Shown: positions 48,444-57,221 of the stretch, one piece after another
Position numbering within the stretch: the first letter of the stretch is position 1
Layout: each line of letters starts with the position of its first letter
Origin: Rahnella variigena
Lineage (GTDB): Bacteria > Pseudomonadota > Gammaproteobacteria > Enterobacterales > Enterobacteriaceae
Assembly: GCF_003610915.1 (NCBI RefSeq)
Contig: NZ_NSDJ01000001.1
Span: 4,464,001-4,528,000 of the forward strand
DNA: 64,000 bases
Direction of reading: 5' to 3'
Made by a program: the position numbers and the translations under genes
The notes under the pieces: model-generated
The model's input: the letters and a program-made list of their open reading frames with translations, nothing else
Told to the model about the DNA's origin: nothing
Databases searched by the model: none

Positions 48444-49880
48444 TTATTTTTCCTGGTCATCGAGCGTTAATGACAACACACCACTTTCACTGAGCGATTT
48501 AAACCAGTGAGATGATTTCTTCTGACGGCGATCACGGTTGTTATCAAGATCAATTTCAATAAGACCGTAACGGTTTTTAAACGCGTTCATTGGCGAGACA
48601 TTATCGGTAAACGCCCAGAGCATATATCCCTGACAATTCGCACCGTCTTCCCGCGCTTTTAATGTCCAGTAAAGATGCTCGGCAACAAATTCAATACGAT
48701 AGTCGTCCTGAATTTCCCCGCTTTTTGCATCGCGGAACTGACCTTCATTTTCGATACCCATACCGTTTTCAGCAACAAACCACGAAATATTTCCGTATTC
48801 TGTTTTAATGCGCATCGCCATGTCATAAACAATTTTTGGATAGATTTCCCACCCGCGCGATTTATTCATCCGCCGACCGGGTAATTCGAAATGTTCGTAG
48901 TAATACGCCGGATGGAACGGCGTGTCTTTATTCCACTCGCGGGACGGGGCTTTTACGCGGTGCGGGTAATAAAGATTAATACCCACTTCATCCACGGTGT
49001 TATTACGGATAACCGCCAGTTCTGCTTCTGAATAATCGAAATGTACGTCGTGCTTTTCGAGTAATTCCAGCAACTCCTGCGGATATTCCCCTTTAATCAT
49101 CGGATCCAGAAATACGCGGTTGTAGAATAAATCGTATAAATGCGCCGCCTTTTGGTCATGCGCCGCCGATGAGCGGGCGTACGTCACTTCCGGATTTAAA
49201 ATCACCCCGACTGTGCCTGCGACGTTATATTTTTTGCGATGAAACAGCTCGACCACTTTGGCGGTTGCCAGCACTTTGTGATGATTCCACTGCATCCATT
49301 TGGCGGTGTTTTGTTCGAACGGCCAGCGGATCGCATCCAGATACACGCGGGTCTGCACCACCACCGGTTCGTTGAAGGTAAACCAGCGGCTGACTTTTCC
49401 GGCATAGCGTTCAAAGACTTTTTCCGCGTAGAGCACAAACAGTTCGACGACTTTTTTTGAGCTCCAGCCATCGTATTTTTCAATCAGAAACGCCGGTAAC
49501 TCGTAGTGCTCCAGACACAGCATCGGTTCGATGCCGTTGCGTTTCATCTCATCCAGATAGTCGTCAATGTAGGCGGCGTATTCTTCATCGACTGTGCCCC
49601 GTTCGTAGTCGGTGAAAAAGCGCGACCAGTTAACCGACGTGCGGTAATGCGTCAGTCCGCTGGCTTTCATCAGCGCCACATCTTCTTTGTAGCGGTTGAT
49701 GAAATCGGTGGCTTTCGCCGGGCCGTAGCCGTTGTGCCAGACATGGCGGTTGTTTTTGTACCAGAGATCCAGATACGAATCCTGCCCGTCTTTTTTGCCG
49801 CTCCAGCCTTCGGTCTGCCACGCAGATGCCGCAGCACCGAGAATAAATCCGTCAGGAATGGCGATTGAAACCTTACTCAT
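48444..49880 (-). CDS. 6-phospho-beta-glucosidase, glycoside hydrolase family 1
   Basis: A 478-residue GH1 enzyme: general acid/base E171 in FTFNEPVV and nucleophile Glu in WFVAENGMG, plus the N-terminal FILGAAASAWQTEG. It hydrolyses phosphorylated beta-glucosides delivered by the PTS to glucose 6-phosphate and an aglycone or sugar. It sits between EIIC and EIIB, all on the minus strand. Whether cellobiose, an aryl-glucoside or another sugar is the natural substrate is not visible. Confidence 0.93.
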   Translation of the reverse strand: MSKVSIAIPDGFILGAAASAWQTEGWSGKKDGQDSYLDLWYKNNRHVWHNGYGPAKATDFINRYKEDVALMKASGLTHYRTSVNWSRFFTDYERGTVDEEYAAYIDDYLDEMKRNGIEPMLCLEHYELPAFLIEKYDGWSSKKVVELFVLYAEKVFERYAGKVSRWFTFNEPVVVQTRVYLDAIRWPFEQNTAKWMQWNHHKVLATAKVVELFHRKKYNVAGTVGVILNPEVTYARSSAAHDQKAAHLYDLFYNRVFLDPMIKGEYPQELLELLEKHDVHFDYSEAELAVIRNNTVDEVGINLYYPHRVKAPSREWNKDTPFHPAYYYEHFELPGRRMNKSRGWEIYPKIVYDMAMRIKTEYGNISWFVAENGMGIENEGQFRDAKSGEIQDDYRIEFVAEHLYWTLKAREDGANCQGYMLWAFTDNVSPMNAFKNRYGLIEIDLDNNRDRRQKKSSHWFKSLSESGVLSLTLDDQEK

Positions 49881-49904
49881 AACGTCCCTCTTTTTCCGAA
49901 TGGT

Positions 49905-51248
49905 TTACGCCGTAGCAGCCTGTTTCTGGCTCTGTTGCAGGGCTTCCAGCTGCGCCTGTTCGGCACGGCGTGCAGCCACTTTCACAAACGGCAGATAAAT
50001 CAGCACCGCCACCACGATGCAGCCAATCTGCGTGACCACCGCGCCCATCGACCCCGCAGTAGAAAGCCAGGCGTTGATAATCGGCGGCGTGGTCCATGGC
50101 ACCATGACGACGGCACGTCCGGCGAAACCAAGGCTCGTCGCAAAATAGCCGATGGTGCCGGTGATCAGCGGCGTAATAATGAACGGGATCGCCAGAATCG
50201 GATTGAGCATGATCGGCATACCGAAAATTACCGGTTCATTGATGTTGAAGAAGCCTGGCCCGAGAGAAAGCTTGGCGATTTCGCGCATCTCTTTACGCCT
50301 TGTGGCGAGCATCACCGCCAGCAGCAAACCGATGGTGCAGCCGGAACCGCCGATGCTCATATACACATCCCAGAACGGCATGGTGATGATGTTCGGCACT
50401 TCATGGCCCTGCTCAAACGCCGTCATGTTGACCATGATCGCGCCAAGCAGCAGCGGTTCGCGGATCGGTTTAATCATCTGGTTGCCGTGAATACCGATCA
50501 CCCAGAACAGCTGCGCGACAAACATCAGCAGCAGGATGCCCGGCAGGCTTTGCATCACCGATTCCAGCGGACGCTGAATCACCTGATACACCGCGTCGTA
50601 CAAATACATGCCGGTGACGCGATGGAAAACAAAGCCAAACGTCGCGACGATAACCACGGTAATAATGGCGGGAATTAACGCCGAGAAAGATGCCGACACG
50701 TTTGGCGGCACGCTCTCCGGCATTTTTATACGCAGGCCGTTTATCCGCTCGAGACGGGAATAAATTTCAACCGACAGAATGGCAATAAACATGCCGAGGA
50801 ACAGGCTTTTGGTATCGGAGAACTGTTTGGCCAGTACATCTTTGACTTCCTGCATCTGGCCATTGACCATCATATCGACGGTGGTCGGCGTCACGGCAAT
50901 AAAACAAATTACCGCCAGCAGGCCGGGAAATAACGAACGTGAACCGTTAATTTTCCCGAGTTCAATACCAATTAAAAATACGGCACCGATGGTCAGAAAA
51001 CTCAGCGTGGCGTAGTTAATACTGCTCATGATCGGCTTAAGCGTTGCCAGCCAGGAGAACATTTCAAAATGGGCTAATCCGTTTTTCGGATCCATAACCA
51101 TATTAGAAATTAAAACTGAGAATGCCCCCACAATAATAACGGGCATTAACGTGATAAAAGACGCCTTAATAGCCATGATATATCTGAGGCTATTAAAGGT
51201 ATTGGCGAATCCCCCGAGAGAATCGATAAAACGGTCTTTCAGTGACAT
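49905..51248 (-). CDS. PTS lactose/cellobiose-type EIIC permease
   Basis: A 447-residue EIIC with about ten membrane helices. It contains the EIIC motifs GIHGNQMIKPI (near residue 250), GSGCTIGLLLAVML and NINEPVIFGMPIMLNP, the last being the conserved NEP loop. It carries the beta-glucoside across the inner membrane while EIIB phosphorylates it. First gene of the minus-strand operon, divergent from EIIA. Confidence 0.93.
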   Translation of the reverse strand: MSLKDRFIDSLGGFANTFNSLRYIMAIKASFITLMPVIIVGAFSVLISNMVMDPKNGLAHFEMFSWLATLKPIMSSINYATLSFLTIGAVFLIGIELGKINGSRSLFPGLLAVICFIAVTPTTVDMMVNGQMQEVKDVLAKQFSDTKSLFLGMFIAILSVEIYSRLERINGLRIKMPESVPPNVSASFSALIPAIITVVIVATFGFVFHRVTGMYLYDAVYQVIQRPLESVMQSLPGILLLMFVAQLFWVIGIHGNQMIKPIREPLLLGAIMVNMTAFEQGHEVPNIITMPFWDVYMSIGGSGCTIGLLLAVMLATRRKEMREIAKLSLGPGFFNINEPVIFGMPIMLNPILAIPFIITPLITGTIGYFATSLGFAGRAVVMVPWTTPPIINAWLSTAGSMGAVVTQIGCIVVAVLIYLPFVKVAARRAEQAQLEALQQSQKQAATA

Positions 51249-51466
51249 GACAGCACCTCATTTTCTTTTTTCTATACTTCACAGGTGTTGGTTTCGTCTT
51301 CACCTTTTTATATTGAATGAGGATTAAAGGTGTCGTCCGAAGCGGAGTCAGAATCCGGTTCTGTTAATTATCCTGTCGGCCACTTTCCGGCGAACTTTCC
51401 GTAATGTGGCATGCCAAAAAATAGCGGAATACGAATTAATTTCTGTGACAGCGTTCTCACATGTGA

Positions 51467-51512
51467 ATATTGGAATTCCAATATGATGAATTCACACTTT
51501 TCTGGTATACCA
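51467..51512. promoter_or_regulatory. Two UxuR/GntR-like operator palindromes
   Basis: ATATTGGAATTCCAATAT (51467-51484, perfect palindrome) and TGGTATACCA with AATT (51503-51516) have the TTGG-TATA-CCAA form of ExuR/UxuR operators. Their centres are about 32 bp (three helical turns) apart. They lie between the divergent EIIA and EIIC promoters and are the obvious targets of the cluster's GntR regulator. Confidence 0.7.
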
Positions 51513-51526
51513 ATTTGGAGTTTTCG

Positions 51527-51844
51527 ATGGAATTCGATCTGGAACAAACGGTGATGGAGTTATTGATCAACGCCGGAGAAGCACGATCTAACGCAATGAT
51601 GGCAATTCAGCACGCACGTAAAAAAGAGTGGGCACAGGCTGATGCGATGCTGAAAGCCTCGGACGACGCGGCGCGGGTCGCACACAAAGTCCAGACGCAA
51701 CTGATTGGTCTGGATGAAGGCGTGGGCAAAATCCCGGTGAATCTGATCATGGTGCACTCGCAGGATCATCTGATGACCGCCATGCTGTGCCGTGATCTGG
51801 CCGAAGAGATCGTGTTACTGAGAAAAGAGATGTTTGATAAGTAA
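51527..51844 (+). CDS. PTS lactose/cellobiose-type EIIA component
   Basis: A 105-residue helical EIIA of the lactose/cellobiose family. The active His lies in MVHSQDHLM (H77, with H81), receiving phosphate from HPr. The ATG at 51527 has GGAG 6 bp upstream; an upstream start would overlap the operators. It is transcribed divergently from the EIIC-GH1-EIIB operon rather than inside it. Confidence 0.93.
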   Translation: MEFDLEQTVMELLINAGEARSNAMMAIQHARKKEWAQADAMLKASDDAARVAHKVQTQLIGLDEGVGKIPVNLIMVHSQDHLMTAMLCRDLAEEIVLLRKEMFDK

Positions 51845-51845
51845 G

Positions 51846-51975
51846 CTCCCTCCCCTGCGAAGGGGAGGGCTGGGGTGGGGTATTAAGGTCCAAAACAAAA
51901 TTCAAAGTGTGCTTTAACTCATTGCTTTGTATTTAAAACCCCCTCCCGACCTCCCCCTTCGCAGGGGGAGGAGCA
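51846..51975. repeat. Pair of inverted REP-like units between EIIA and lysA
   Basis: Two about 36-bp GC-rich units in inverted orientation: 51846-51881 (stem CCCTCCCCT/AGGGGAGGG) and 51941-51975 (stem CTCCCCC/GGGGGAG), each with a TTCGCA/TGCGAA loop. The pair could fold into one large cruciform between the convergent genes. It may end both transcripts. Confidence 0.75.
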
Positions 51976-52008
51976 GAGCAAATTCCCTCTCACATTCAGG
52001 AGCAGGGA

Positions 52009-53268
52009 CTACAATTCCAGAGCAATTAACTCTTCCACCGTCTGCCTGCGACGAATCAACCGCGGCACGCCATTCTCAAACAACACTTCCGGCAGCAGAG
52101 GACGGGTGTTGTAGTTCGATGACATCGATGCGCCGTACGCGCCGGTATCGTGGAACACCAGATAATCGCCGATGTGTACCGGCGGCAGCGGGAAGGTTTC
52201 CACTCCGCCGCCTGCCTGCTGGGTAAACACGTCACCGGATTCGCACAAAGGACCGGCGATCACGGAATCCGTCAGCGGTTGTCCGCTCACCTCGCGGCCA
52301 TCGGCCGGTAACAGCGAAATATGGTGATAGCTGCCGTACATCGCCGGACGCATCAGGTCGTTAAAACCTGCATCACACAGCACAAAATGACGGCTGCCCA
52401 TGTCTTTCACCGCACGGATTTGCGCCACCAGCACGCCAGCTTCCGCCACCAGGAACCGCCCCGGCTCGATCTCCAGTTTAATTTCATGCCCCAGATGCGC
52501 AGCGATTTGCTCACGCGCACGGTTCCACAGGCCAAAATAGTGGCCGGTATCAATGGATTCTTCTTCAAAATGATACGGGATCGACAGACCACCGCCGGCT
52601 GAAATCGCTTCAATATCTTGTCCGGTTTCAATCACCTGACGCACCATCGCATCGCAAACCTGCTCAAGATGGCCGTAATCCACGCCGGAACCGATATGCA
52701 TATGAATACCCACCAGTTTCAGGCCGTAACGGGCGATTTCTGCCAGCGCCTGTGGCAAATCGGCATACCAGATCCCGTGTTTGCTGTTTTCACCGCCGGT
52801 GTTGGTTTTCTGGCTGTGTCCGTGACCGAAGCCCGGATTGACGCGCAGCCACACCGGATGCCCGGCTTTATGCTGACCAATCTGACTGAGCATGTCGATG
52901 GAACCAGCGTTCACCGGAATATCCAGCGCCGTCACGCGTTCCAGCGTCGGCTGATCCAGCACGTCTGCGGTGAACACAATCTCACTGTCTTCGCGGCCCG
53001 GAATAAAACCGGCCACCAGCGCACGTTCAATCTCGCCCAGCGAAACAGAATCGACCTTCACGCCCTGCTCGCGCATCAGACGCAGAATATGAATGTTGGA
53101 ACAGGCTTTTTGTGCAAAACGGACGACGTCAAACTGACGCAACTGCGCGATGCGCGCTTTAATAATCTCCGCATCATACGCCCACACAGGGCAGCCAAAT
53201 TGTTGCGGCAGAGCCAGTAAGTTCGCGGCATTAAGCGCGGTAGACATATCGTTCAGGGCGCGTGGCAT
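52009..53268 (-). CDS. lysA: LysA, diaminopimelate decarboxylase
   Basis: A 419-residue fold type III PLP enzyme that makes lysine from meso-diaminopimelate. The PLP lysine is K54 in FAQKACSNIH; HIGSGVDY, the SAGGGLSIPY loop and the active-site GPLCESGD are conserved. It is divergent from lysR, its activator in E. coli. Confidence 0.97.
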   Translation of the reverse strand: MPRALNDMSTALNAANLLALPQQFGCPVWAYDAEIIKARIAQLRQFDVVRFAQKACSNIHILRLMREQGVKVDSVSLGEIERALVAGFIPGREDSEIVFTADVLDQPTLERVTALDIPVNAGSIDMLSQIGQHKAGHPVWLRVNPGFGHGHSQKTNTGGENSKHGIWYADLPQALAEIARYGLKLVGIHMHIGSGVDYGHLEQVCDAMVRQVIETGQDIEAISAGGGLSIPYHFEEESIDTGHYFGLWNRAREQIAAHLGHEIKLEIEPGRFLVAEAGVLVAQIRAVKDMGSRHFVLCDAGFNDLMRPAMYGSYHHISLLPADGREVSGQPLTDSVIAGPLCESGDVFTQQAGGGVETFPLPPVHIGDYLVFHDTGAYGASMSSNYNTRPLLPEVLFENGVPRLIRRRQTVEELIALEL

Positions 53269-53401
53269 AAGATTTTCCGTCAGGTGAATTCAGTCATATT
53301 TCCCTCAGTATGCCGCGTAACAATCTGGCGATAAAATATCTATTTCAGGCCAGTCTATTCATTTATGATATGGATAAATCACGCCGTTTACCGGATAAAC
53401 C

Positions 53402-54394
53402 ATGCCTGCGATTTCCCTGCGCCATATCGAAATTTTTCATGCGGTAATGACCACCGGCAATCTGACTGAAGCTGCCGCGCTGCTCAATACCTCACAGCCG
53501 ACAGTCAGCCGCGAACTGGCACGCTGCGAAAAGCTGCTGAATTTGCAATTATTCGAACGCCTGCGCGGGCGTTTATATCCTACCGTTCAGGGTCTGCGGC
53601 TGTTTGAGGAAGTGCAGCGCTCATATTACGGGCTGGACAGGATCATCAGCGCGGCGGAAGGGATCCGCCAGTTCGAGCAGGCACAGCTCTCAATCGCCTG
53701 CCTGCCGGTGTTCAGTCAGTCGCTGCTGCCTGCGGTGTGTAAACCGTTCCTCGACCGTTACCCTGACGTCAGTTTCAATATTGTGCCGCAGGAATCGCCG
53801 CTGCTTGAAGAATGGCTGTCTGCGCAGCGCCATGATTTAGGGCTGACGGAAAATACCCAGACGCCTGCCGGAACCGAACGCCAGACGCTGCTGACGCTGA
53901 ATGAAGTCTGCGTACTGCCTGCCGGACATCCTCTGGCTGAGAAATCACGACTCACGCCACAAGATTTCAGCGGCCTGAATTATATCAGCCTGTCGGCGAC
54001 TGACAGTTACCGGCAACTGCTGGATACTTTATTTACGGAACAACAGGTTACGCGGCGACTGGTGATGGAAACCCACAGTGCGGCGTCGGTGTGCAGCATG
54101 GTGCGCGAAGGCGCGGGCGTGTCGATTGTCAATCCGCTGACCGCGCTGGACTATTCTGTTAAAAACAGCGAGAGCGGCTCTGTTAAAAACAGCGAGAACG
54201 GCGTCGTCTTACGGGAATTCAGCATTGCCGTACCCTTCACCGTCAGCCTGATCCGCCCGCTGCACCGCCCCGCTTCCGCACTGGTAGACACATTTATCGA
54301 ACACTGCCATCAGCAGGCGCAGCGCTTTGCCGATCGCCTTAAAGCCGCGCTGAACAAGGGCTCCGTTTGGGAAACGGAAAATATTGTACGTTAA
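53402..54394 (+). CDS. lysR: LysR, activator of lysA
   Basis: A 330-residue LysR-type regulator divergent from lysA, starting MPAISLRHIEIFHAVMTTGN with the helix-turn-helix at residues 20-40. E. coli LysR has 311 residues. Part of the excess is a tandem repeat, SVKNSESG SVKNSENG, encoded by two 24-bp copies at 54155-54202 in the effector domain. The last codons lie inside a sequence that is repeated at 55478-55571. Confidence 0.93.
   Translation: MPAISLRHIEIFHAVMTTGNLTEAAALLNTSQPTVSRELARCEKLLNLQLFERLRGRLYPTVQGLRLFEEVQRSYYGLDRIISAAEGIRQFEQAQLSIACLPVFSQSLLPAVCKPFLDRYPDVSFNIVPQESPLLEEWLSAQRHDLGLTENTQTPAGTERQTLLTLNEVCVLPAGHPLAEKSRLTPQDFSGLNYISLSATDSYRQLLDTLFTEQQVTRRLVMETHSAASVCSMVREGAGVSIVNPLTALDYSVKNSESGSVKNSENGVVLREFSIAVPFTVSLIRPLHRPASALVDTFIEHCHQQAQRFADRLKAALNKGSVWETENIVR
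54155..54202 (+). repeat. 24-bp tandem duplication inside lysR
   Basis: Copies 54155-54178 and 54179-54202 differ at one base (AGAGCGGC/AGAACGGC). Each holds the palindrome CTGTTAAAAACAG and encodes SVKNSE(S/N)G. Confidence 0.9.
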
Positions 54395-54458
54395 GGTTAT
54401 TTTTTAACCGCTCAGATGTGAGGAAACAACTCTCTGAGCGGGTTCTCATATCTTGATG
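54365..54458. repeat. Duplicated lysR-3'/terminator segment, copy A
   Basis: This segment covers the last lysR codons and the following hairpin (CCGCTCAGA/TCTGAGCGG). Blocks such as ATTGTACGTTAAGG, TTTTTTAACC and GAGCGGGTTCTCATATCTTGATG recur in copy B at 55478-55571, with diverged sequence between them. The hairpin may also terminate lysR. Confidence 0.8.
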
Positions 54459-54488
54459 AACAATGCTGAGAGTACCTCTCAAACAATC

Positions 54489-54884
54489 TTAAGAAGATCC
54501 TTTTGGATCCTTAATCGTAATAGTGTAGGTTTTATCAAATTCGCCGCCTGTCGCTACATTTGTACCAAACAGTCCGCCCGATACCCGAACATAGACAACT
54601 CCAGGCTTTACTGGCACCCCCTGAATCCTGACACAATTGTGAGCTGGTGAGTCATTACAATACCTTAAAAATAATCCTGTATCGGATGGAGTTATGTCAC
54701 CTACAAATCCTTCTTTCCCATTAGAATCTAAAGAAGATACCGCCCCACCATTTATATTTATGTCACTGACATACGGCGTTCCTACTATGGCATCGTTAAG
54801 AACATTACCATCAGGAGTAACATCAGCATGTAAAGTACACGCTGATAATGCAAATAAAACAAAAACAACAGAAAATATCTTCAT
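54489..54884 (-). CDS. Putative immunity lipoprotein 2
   Basis: A 131-residue lipoprotein: signal peptide with lipobox LSAC at residues 12-15, then a beta-rich periplasmic domain. It is homologous to the 147-residue lipoprotein at 55607 (shared G.PY, ITPSD.G.FLR.C, the NCV...G.P block and SGG..G). It starts 2 bp after the stop of a truncated effector copy, the same spacing as in the intact pair. By context it is the immunity protein of a displaced effector tip. No named family is recognised. Confidence 0.7.
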   Translation of the reverse strand: MKIFSVVFVLFALSACTLHADVTPDGNVLNDAIVGTPYVSDININGGAVSSLDSNGKEGFVGDITPSDTGLFLRYCNDSPAHNCVRIQGVPVKPGVVYVRVSGGLFGTNVATGGEFDKTYTITIKDPKGSS

Positions 54885-54886
54885 GG

Positions 54887-55480
54887 TTATTTTAATGGTT
54901 TGAAAACCATCCCCCCGAATAATCTATTGATAAAAAATTGCAAATCTTTTTTCTGTTTAATCCAGTTAGCTGACTGCCCCCAAGAAAATAATTTCAATTT
55001 AACATATCCATTACTATCTTGTGTTACAGAACCATCCCACACAATCCAGTGTGTAGGTAATGTTGTATTATTCTCACTGCCATCAAGAAGCCCATCATTT
55101 ATTAATGTGACGACTTTATAGTCTTTCTCTACATATTTATTTAAATCTCTTATTCCCTGAACACCTGCCTGAGTGATCCCTACATTACTAAAGATCACTT
55201 CATAACCGGCTTTCTCAAACCATTCCGTCAGTGTTTGCCACATTGTGATACCCGCCACAGGAGAATCAAGAGCATCAAAACTTAATACTGTGTTCTCTGA
55301 ATCCCTAAGCCCAGCCAGAGTCATCCAGTCAAGTCCTAATATCCTTGCTTTCCCTCCACTTGTATAAAACATACCCGAAGGATGTTTACATCCTTCTCCT
55401 GGGGAGATGGCCAGTGCACCTATTTTGGTCTTTCCATATCGCCATAGTTCCCAGACCGCCTGTGCATATAGGGGTCAGTT
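54887..55480 (-). pseudogene. Truncated C-terminal copy of the PAAR-linked effector
   Basis: The minus strand encodes about 197 residues aligning with residues 201 to 389 of the intact effector at 56053, beginning YAQAVWELWRYGKTKIG. The homology stops at about 55480 and a TGA lies just upstream in frame, so there is no start for the full fragment; the first ATG (55372) lacks a ribosome binding site. It keeps the probable catalytic His (PTHWIVWDG) but lacks the Cys part. It is an orphan effector tip kept with its immunity gene. Confidence 0.75.
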
Positions 55481-55571
55481 TGGATATCGAAAATTATTGT
55501 ACGTTAAGGCTGTTTTTTAACCATCAAGATACGAAAAAACCGCTATCTGAGCGGGTTCTCATATCTTGATG
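55478..55571. repeat. Duplicated lysR-3'/terminator segment, copy B
   Basis: A second copy of the sequence that follows lysR (copy A, 54365-54458), now between the orphan effector tip and immunity gene 1. It marks the junction of a duplication or recombination event. Confidence 0.8.
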
Positions 55572-55606
55572 GGGCGCTAAATCCTCTCCAGAAGCTCCTT
55601 TCTGCT

Positions 55607-56050
55607 TCAGGGCTTAACTACGTTCAGCGTATAGTCTTTACTAAAATAGTTAGCTGGAGCGATCATGCTTCCATACATTCCACCACTAATATTTATCTTA
55701 ATTTCAACTACTTTATTCGGTGTGCCATAAACTTCTACACAGTTTCCATTATAACGTGGCTCTTTATGCGCCATAGAGTCATCTGTATTTTCGTCAGGTA
55801 ACAAGCAATTTCGCAGGAAAATACCTGCATCAGATGGTGTAACAGTACCAGGAATATAACCAGATCGTTGGTGATACCATCCGCCCATAACAGGCCCGCC
55901 AATAATATCTATTTTAAAAAAGTAAGGAACACCCACTGAGGCTGATTTCAATCTACTGCTTTCTGGAATATACTCGGCTTTCGGGCTTAATAAACTACAT
56001 GCAGAAAGAAAAAACGTACAACCAATAATAAGAAAGTTTATAGTTCGCAT
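55607..56050 (-). CDS. Putative immunity lipoprotein 1
   Basis: A 147-residue lipoprotein with lipobox LSAC and a periplasmic domain homologous to the lipoprotein at 54489. It begins 2 bp after the stop of the intact effector, so it is almost certainly coexpressed. A periplasmic immunity protein would fit an effector that attacks the cell wall or another periplasmic target of sister cells. Function is inferred from context. Confidence 0.72.
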   Translation of the reverse strand: MRTINFLIIGCTFFLSACSLLSPKAEYIPESSRLKSASVGVPYFFKIDIIGGPVMGGWYHQRSGYIPGTVTPSDAGIFLRNCLLPDENTDDSMAHKEPRYNGNCVEVYGTPNKVVEIKINISGGMYGSMIAPANYFSKDYTLNVVKP

Positions 56051-56052
56051 TT

Positions 56053-57219
56053 TTATTTTAATGGTTTAAAAACCACTCCCCCAAAAAATCGATTGATGAA
56101 AAAATAGATATTTTTCCCATGCTTTATTTGATTTTCCACTTGTCCCCATGAAAATAATTTCAAATGAACTGCTCCACTAATATCCTGTGTTACAGGACCA
56201 TCCCAGACAATCCAGTGAGTGGGTACTGTCAATTTATCAGACAAGCTTCCATTTAATAATCCATCATTAATAAGGGTGATGACTTTATAACCTTTATTAA
56301 TATATTCATTTAAATCTCGAATACCCTGAATGCCAGCCTGTGCTATCCCGACATTGCTGAACACCTTCTCATAACCAGCTTTTTCAAACCATTCCGTTAG
56401 CGTTTTCCACAGAGTGACGCCAGCAACAGGAGAGTCAAGGGTATCAAAGCTAAATATTGTATTCTCTGAATCTCTTAGCCCTGCCAGAGTCATCCAGTCA
56501 AGGCCGGAGATATTGTTATAAAAATGCCCCGTAGGATGGCGGCATCCCTCACTAGGTTCTATCTCAAGGTCACCGATTCTGGTTTTGCCATATCGCCAAA
56601 GTTCACGGGCAGCCTGTGCATAAACATCAGGGCGGTCTTTTTGCAGACAGTAAAAAAATGCAGCAGGGCCACACACACTAGCCCCGGATTGAGAAGGATA
56701 AGAGAGATTGCTGAATCTATCCTGAATATCCGCTTCAATTTTGTTTCTTTCAAACGGATCCTGCGGTGTTCCGATAGGATATTCTTTCGCAACAAATGGT
56801 CGCTCCGGGATAGTGATTTTAATCTGCTTTGTTTCCCCCCCCTGACTCTCAGGCTTCATTGTCCCTTTTGATTCAAAATAGCAGGGGTTCTCCCGCTTAA
56901 CCGGAGACCAGGCTTTGCCTGACGCAAATTCTTCCAGGGTGTACATCTTAGTGAACGGAACAGGCGTTACACAGTGCGTATGCAACATGGTTTTTCGGTA
57001 AAGCTTCATTTCCATAATATAAATGGTTGAGAGTGACTCATTTATATTTCCGGTCATGTGGCTCTGTGTTTCATAATTTCCCAGAAACGGCTGTTGTTTC
57101 ACATCCACCAGGGGATATTTATTCCTGCTGGCGTCCATGCGATAAATACACAGGTCATACAACAAAGAATCAGCCGGGACATTAGAGTTAATACGGGTAC
57201 TGAGGTGGTAAACAGCCAT
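56053..57219 (-). CDS. Putative T6SS effector, papain-like cysteine hydrolase
   Basis: A 388- or 389-residue protein starting at the ATG at 57219 or 57222, next to the PAAR stop codon. The N-terminal 150 residues have no recognised domain. The C-terminal part has a likely Cys-His site: C184 in SGASVCGPAAFFYC (residue counts use the longer start) and H336 in PTHWIVWDG. This pattern fits papain-like/C39/NlpC amidases or peptidases used as antibacterial toxins. The PAAR gene upstream and immunity lipoprotein downstream make a type VI secretion cargo the best reading. No T6SS core gene is in this window. I do not recognise a named family. Confidence 0.65.
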   Translation of the reverse strand: MAVYHLSTRINSNVPADSLLYDLCIYRMDASRNKYPLVDVKQQPFLGNYETQSHMTGNINESLSTIYIMEMKLYRKTMLHTHCVTPVPFTKMYTLEEFASGKAWSPVKRENPCYFESKGTMKPESQGGETKQIKITIPERPFVAKEYPIGTPQDPFERNKIEADIQDRFSNLSYPSQSGASVCGPAAFFYCLQKDRPDVYAQAARELWRYGKTRIGDLEIEPSEGCRHPTGHFYNNISGLDWMTLAGLRDSENTIFSFDTLDSPVAGVTLWKTLTEWFEKAGYEKVFSNVGIAQAGIQGIRDLNEYINKGYKVITLINDGLLNGSLSDKLTVPTHWIVWDGPVTQDISGAVHLKLFSWGQVENQIKHGKNIYFFINRFFGGVVFKPLK

Positions 57220-57221
57220 CA

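Noticed and set aside
51444..51462. CRP site upstream of the PTS genes (TGTGACAGCGTTCTCACA)
   Set aside because: The spacing between half-sites is 8 bp rather than 6, so it is not a canonical CRP box.
54887..55372. 161-codon frame as a separate intact gene
   Set aside because: Homology to the effector continues upstream of its first ATG to 55480, so it is the tail of a truncated copy.
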